Source of the DNA: Christensenella sp036660175
GTDB taxonomy: Bacteria; Bacillota; Clostridia; Christensenellales; Christensenellaceae
Assembly (NCBI GenBank): GCA_036660175.1
Contig: JAVXBD010000001.1
Location: 1-64,000, forward strand
DNA: 64,000 nt
Reading direction: 5' to 3'
The notes beneath the pieces are model-generated. The model had not been told where the DNA came from. It saw only the letters and a program-made list of their open reading frames with translations, and searched no databases. A program made the position numbers and the translations under genes. Numbering within the stretch: position 1 is the first letter of the stretch; every line of letters starts with the position of its first letter. Below are positions 61,871 through 64,000 of this stretch, piece by piece.

Positions 61871-62659
61871 TTAAAAATGCAATTTCATTTTTTCAAACTT
61901 GCATTTTGTATTTTTAAGTTGTACATTTTCAGTAATGTTCCATTTTAACGGTGATACCGTGATATACCCCTCATGAATATATTTTGCGTCCGTCAGGTTT
62001 TCCTCGTTGTAGACACTTTTGGTAAGCTCACCGCTAATCCAATAATAGCCTCTCCCCATTGGATCAATGCGTTTTTCAAAGGTTTCATCATATTTACTAA
62101 TGCCTTGCGCACAAACTTTTAGACCTTTTATAGCTTCTGTTTCAGGAAAATTGATATTGTAAATATATTCTTTTAACTCAGATAAATCTATTTGTTTCAG
62201 TAATTCTGCAAATATTTCTGAGGTATTGCAGAACAGCTCCTCTAAATCTTCGGAATGTTTTGACATAATCTGAGAAAGAGCAATTGCAGGAATACCTACC
62301 ATACAAGCGTCAAGTGCGGCATTTACCGTTCCAGAATAGGCAATATCCGTACCGATATTTCCACCATGATTGATACCAGACAGCACTAAATCGACAGGCT
62401 CTTTCATAATATTAGAAAGTCCAATTTTTACGCAGTCAACTGGTGTTCCTGTTACTTTATATGCTTCTATTCCGTTGTATTCAGCAATATCAATTTTCTT
62501 TACAGTCAAAGGCAGATCCATTGTCAGCGAGTGAGAACTTGCACTGCGTTCCCTATCGGGTGCAACGACTGTCACATCGTGTTCTTTCTTTAAACATTTT
62601 GCAAGTTCAATAATCCCTCTTGCAAAAATCCCATCATCGTTTGTAATCAAAATCCTCAT
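61871..62659 (-). CDS. surE: 5'/3'-nucleotidase SurE
   Basis: SurE (262 residues) is a metal-dependent nucleoside 5'/3'-monophosphatase. The active-site motifs are RILITNDDGIFARGI at the N-terminus, VAPDRERSASSHSLTMDLPL, and VLSGINHGGNIGTDIAYSGTVNAA; KVTGTPVDCVKIGL is also typical. It lies 54 bp upstream of the RpiR gene on the same strand, and a terminator separates it from purD. Confidence 0.95.
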   Translation of the reverse strand: MRILITNDDGIFARGIIELAKCLKKEHDVTVVAPDRERSASSHSLTMDLPLTVKKIDIAEYNGIEAYKVTGTPVDCVKIGLSNIMKEPVDLVLSGINHGGNIGTDIAYSGTVNAALDACMVGIPAIALSQIMSKHSEDLEELFCNTSEIFAELLKQIDLSELKEYIYNINFPETEAIKGLKVCAQGISKYDETFEKRIDPMGRGYYWISGELTKSVYNEENLTDAKYIHEGYITVSPLKWNITENVQLKNTKCKFEKMKLHF

Positions 62660-62726
62660 GTTTTATCCTCACTTACTTTTTACCTATTACTATATTATAT
62701 ACCGTTTTCATCTTATTTGCACATAC

Positions 62727-62762
62727 AAAAAACCTTTACCACATATAAATACGCAGCAAAGG
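62727..62762 (-). terminator. Terminator of purD
   Basis: A 14-bp stem closed entirely by Watson-Crick and G-U pairs only in the minus-strand RNA (CCUUUGCUGCGUAU / AUAUGUGGUAAAGG), followed by six U. It lies 25 bp past the purD stop. Confidence 0.85.
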
Positions 62763-62786
62763 CCCTTTATATTTTATAATGTTACC

Positions 62787-64000
62787 TCATTTTATCCCAA
62801 TATCTGTCCGAAATTGAGCGCCATCAAAGTGTATCTTTTTAACATTTGCGTAAGCTTTTTCACGTGCTTGTGCAATATCTTTTCCTGTTGCAGTCACACC
62901 TAAAACTCTTCCGCCATTTGTAACAAGCGTACCATTATCTATCTTTGTTCCTGCATGAAAAACAACAACATCTTTGTCCACTTGATCAAGCCCTACAATT
63001 TTTTTACCATTTTCATATTTTTGAGGGTATCCGCCGCTTGCCAGCACCACGCACACCGCACTTTTATCTTCCCATTCAAGCGTAATCTTATCAAGCGTGC
63101 CATCAATCACTGCATCAATCACTTTTAGCAAATCTGTTTTCAATAATAAAAACACAGACTGTGTTTCTGGATCGCCCAAACGTGCATTATATTCCAATAA
63201 TTTCGGCCCATCTTGTGTAAGCATAAGACCAAAGAAAATAACTCCCTGAAACGTTCTGCCCTCTGCATTTAAGGCAGCTACCGTTTTTGCAAAAATTTCT
63301 TTTTCGACATATTGCTGTATTTCAAGCGTATATTTAGGTGATGGTGCAAAAGTACCCATGCCTCCTGTATTTAAACCTTTATCGTTATCGTAGGCACGCT
63401 TGTGGTCTTGTGCTGACAACATAGGAAGAATTGTTTTTCCATCACAAAATGCAAGTACCGAAACCTCTGGCCCAGAAATAAACTCCTCAATTACAATTTG
63501 CACTCCAGCATTTCCAAATTTTCTATCAATCATGACATCGTTTACAGCCTGTTTTGCCTGTGCAAAATTTTCACAGATAATCACACCTTTTCCAAGTGCC
63601 AAACCATCTGCTTTTACAACTACTGGATACTTTGAAGTTTGCAAATAAGAAACTGCTTTTTGCGCATTATCAAACACCTCAAAATTAGCTGTCGGTATGT
63701 CGTATTTCTTCATCAGCCATTTTGAATATGCTTTTGACCATTCAATTTCTGCCGCAGCCTTTGACGGACCAAAAGCACGTATTCCCACTTTTTGCAAAGC
63801 GTCCACCATGCCTAATGCAAGCGGGTCGTCAGGTGCAACAAACACCAAATCCATAGCGTTTTCTTTTGCCCACAAAACCATTTTTTCAACTTCATTTGGT
63901 TTGATGTCTACACATTCCGCAAGCTGCGAAATTCCACCATTTCCAGGCGCACAATAGAGCTGAACACCATCTTTTTTAAGTTTATAGGCTATGGCATGCT
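62787..64000 (-). CDS. purD: Phosphoribosylamine-glycine ligase (start beyond window)
   Basis: PurD (GARS) joins glycine to phosphoribosylamine, the second step of purine synthesis. The frame runs without stop from the window edge; the first visible residues are HAIAYKLKKDGVQLYCAPGN, the normal continuation of the N-terminal GREH motif, so only about 15 codons are missing. Further motifs are FVAPDDPLALGMVDAL, VKADGLALGKGVIIC, FNTGGMG-like GLNTGGMGTFAPSP, and LLEYNARLGDPETQSVF. An internal Met at 63881 is not the start. With purB nearby it fits a purine gene neighbourhood. Confidence 0.97.
   Translation of the reverse strand, partial: HAIAYKLKKDGVQLYCAPGNGGISQLAECVDIKPNEVEKMVLWAKENAMDLVFVAPDDPLALGMVDALQKVGIRAFGPSKAAAEIEWSKAYSKWLMKKYDIPTANFEVFDNAQKAVSYLQTSKYPVVVKADGLALGKGVIICENFAQAKQAVNDVMIDRKFGNAGVQIVIEEFISGPEVSVLAFCDGKTILPMLSAQDHKRAYDNDKGLNTGGMGTFAPSPKYTLEIQQYVEKEIFAKTVAALNAEGRTFQGVIFFGLMLTQDGPKLLEYNARLGDPETQSVFLLLKTDLLKVIDAVIDGTLDKITLEWEDKSAVCVVLASGGYPQKYENGKKIVGLDQVDKDVVVFHAGTKIDNGTLVTNGGRVLGVTATGKDIAQAREKAYANVKKIHFDGAQFRTDIGIK

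Overview
The window looks like chromosome of a low-GC, anaerobic Clostridia-type Firmicute. The evidence is AT-rich intergenic DNA, strong GGAGG ribosome binding sites, TTGACA/TATAAT promoters, RNase Y, rubrerythrin, a miaB-mutS-mutL-miaA-ynbB order, YesMN-type two-component genes and SorC-family regulators. No phage, insertion sequence, CRISPR array or rRNA was seen. Coding density is high and almost every gene is intact; only fucI (left edge) and purD (right edge) are cut by the window.

Layout. (1) 1-9441, minus strand: a sugar operon with a URO-D-superfamily gene, an ABC ATPase, two RbsC-type permeases and a lipoprotein binding protein, then two more URO-D-like genes, a RhaM-family mutarotase and fucI. 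(2) 9737-15410, plus strand: an AraC-type response regulator, a YesM-type histidine kinase, a membrane-anchored sugar-binding protein and a family 1 solute-binding lipoprotein; this is probably a sugar-sensing system for the divergent operon. (3) 15414-17794: a luxC-luxE fatty-acid-reductase pair without luciferase genes. (4) 17918-18481: six tRNA genes (Pro, Glu, Met/Ile2, Asp, Gly, Cys in transcription order). (5) 18623-27651: miaB, mutS, mutL, miaA, ynbB and a two-gene chromate transporter. (6) 27658-31264, minus strand: a tyrosine recombinase, then proC-rnhA-aldo/keto reductase and tRNA-Trp. (7) 31513-37184: a SorC-family regulator followed by a 2-oxoacid (acetoin or pyruvate) dehydrogenase complex whose lipoyl domain is on E3 and not on E2. 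(8) 37330-47122, minus strand: a second URO-D/sugar operon (URO-D, FGGY kinase, URO-D, binding protein, ATPase, two permeases, URO-D), divergent from its own SorC regulator at 47477-48436. (9) 48513-52379: citrate synthase, malic enzyme and an LDH-family dehydrogenase with a malate-type specificity residue. (10) 52596-64000: a DMT transporter, cinA, a GT2 glycosyltransferase, rubrerythrin, purB, rny, a BaiN-like flavoprotein, an RpiR regulator, surE and purD.

The most unusual content is the pair of sugar operons carrying six URO-D-superfamily genes in total. These are not heme-biosynthetic HemE. Five of the six keep an His-x-Cys-Gly motif like that of corrinoid-dependent methyltransferases (MtaA/MtbA type), but the position where I expect the third zinc ligand (Cys) holds His, Asn or Gln, and no corrinoid protein is encoded nearby. 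They may act on imported modified sugars (for example O-methylated or carboxylated ones), but the substrate cannot be read from sequence. Other points of interest are the lipoyl-domain relocation in the dehydrogenase complex, the likely malate dehydrogenase annotated by family as LDH, a shared SorC operator core, and repeated TTATACA/TGTATAA elements upstream of citrate synthase.
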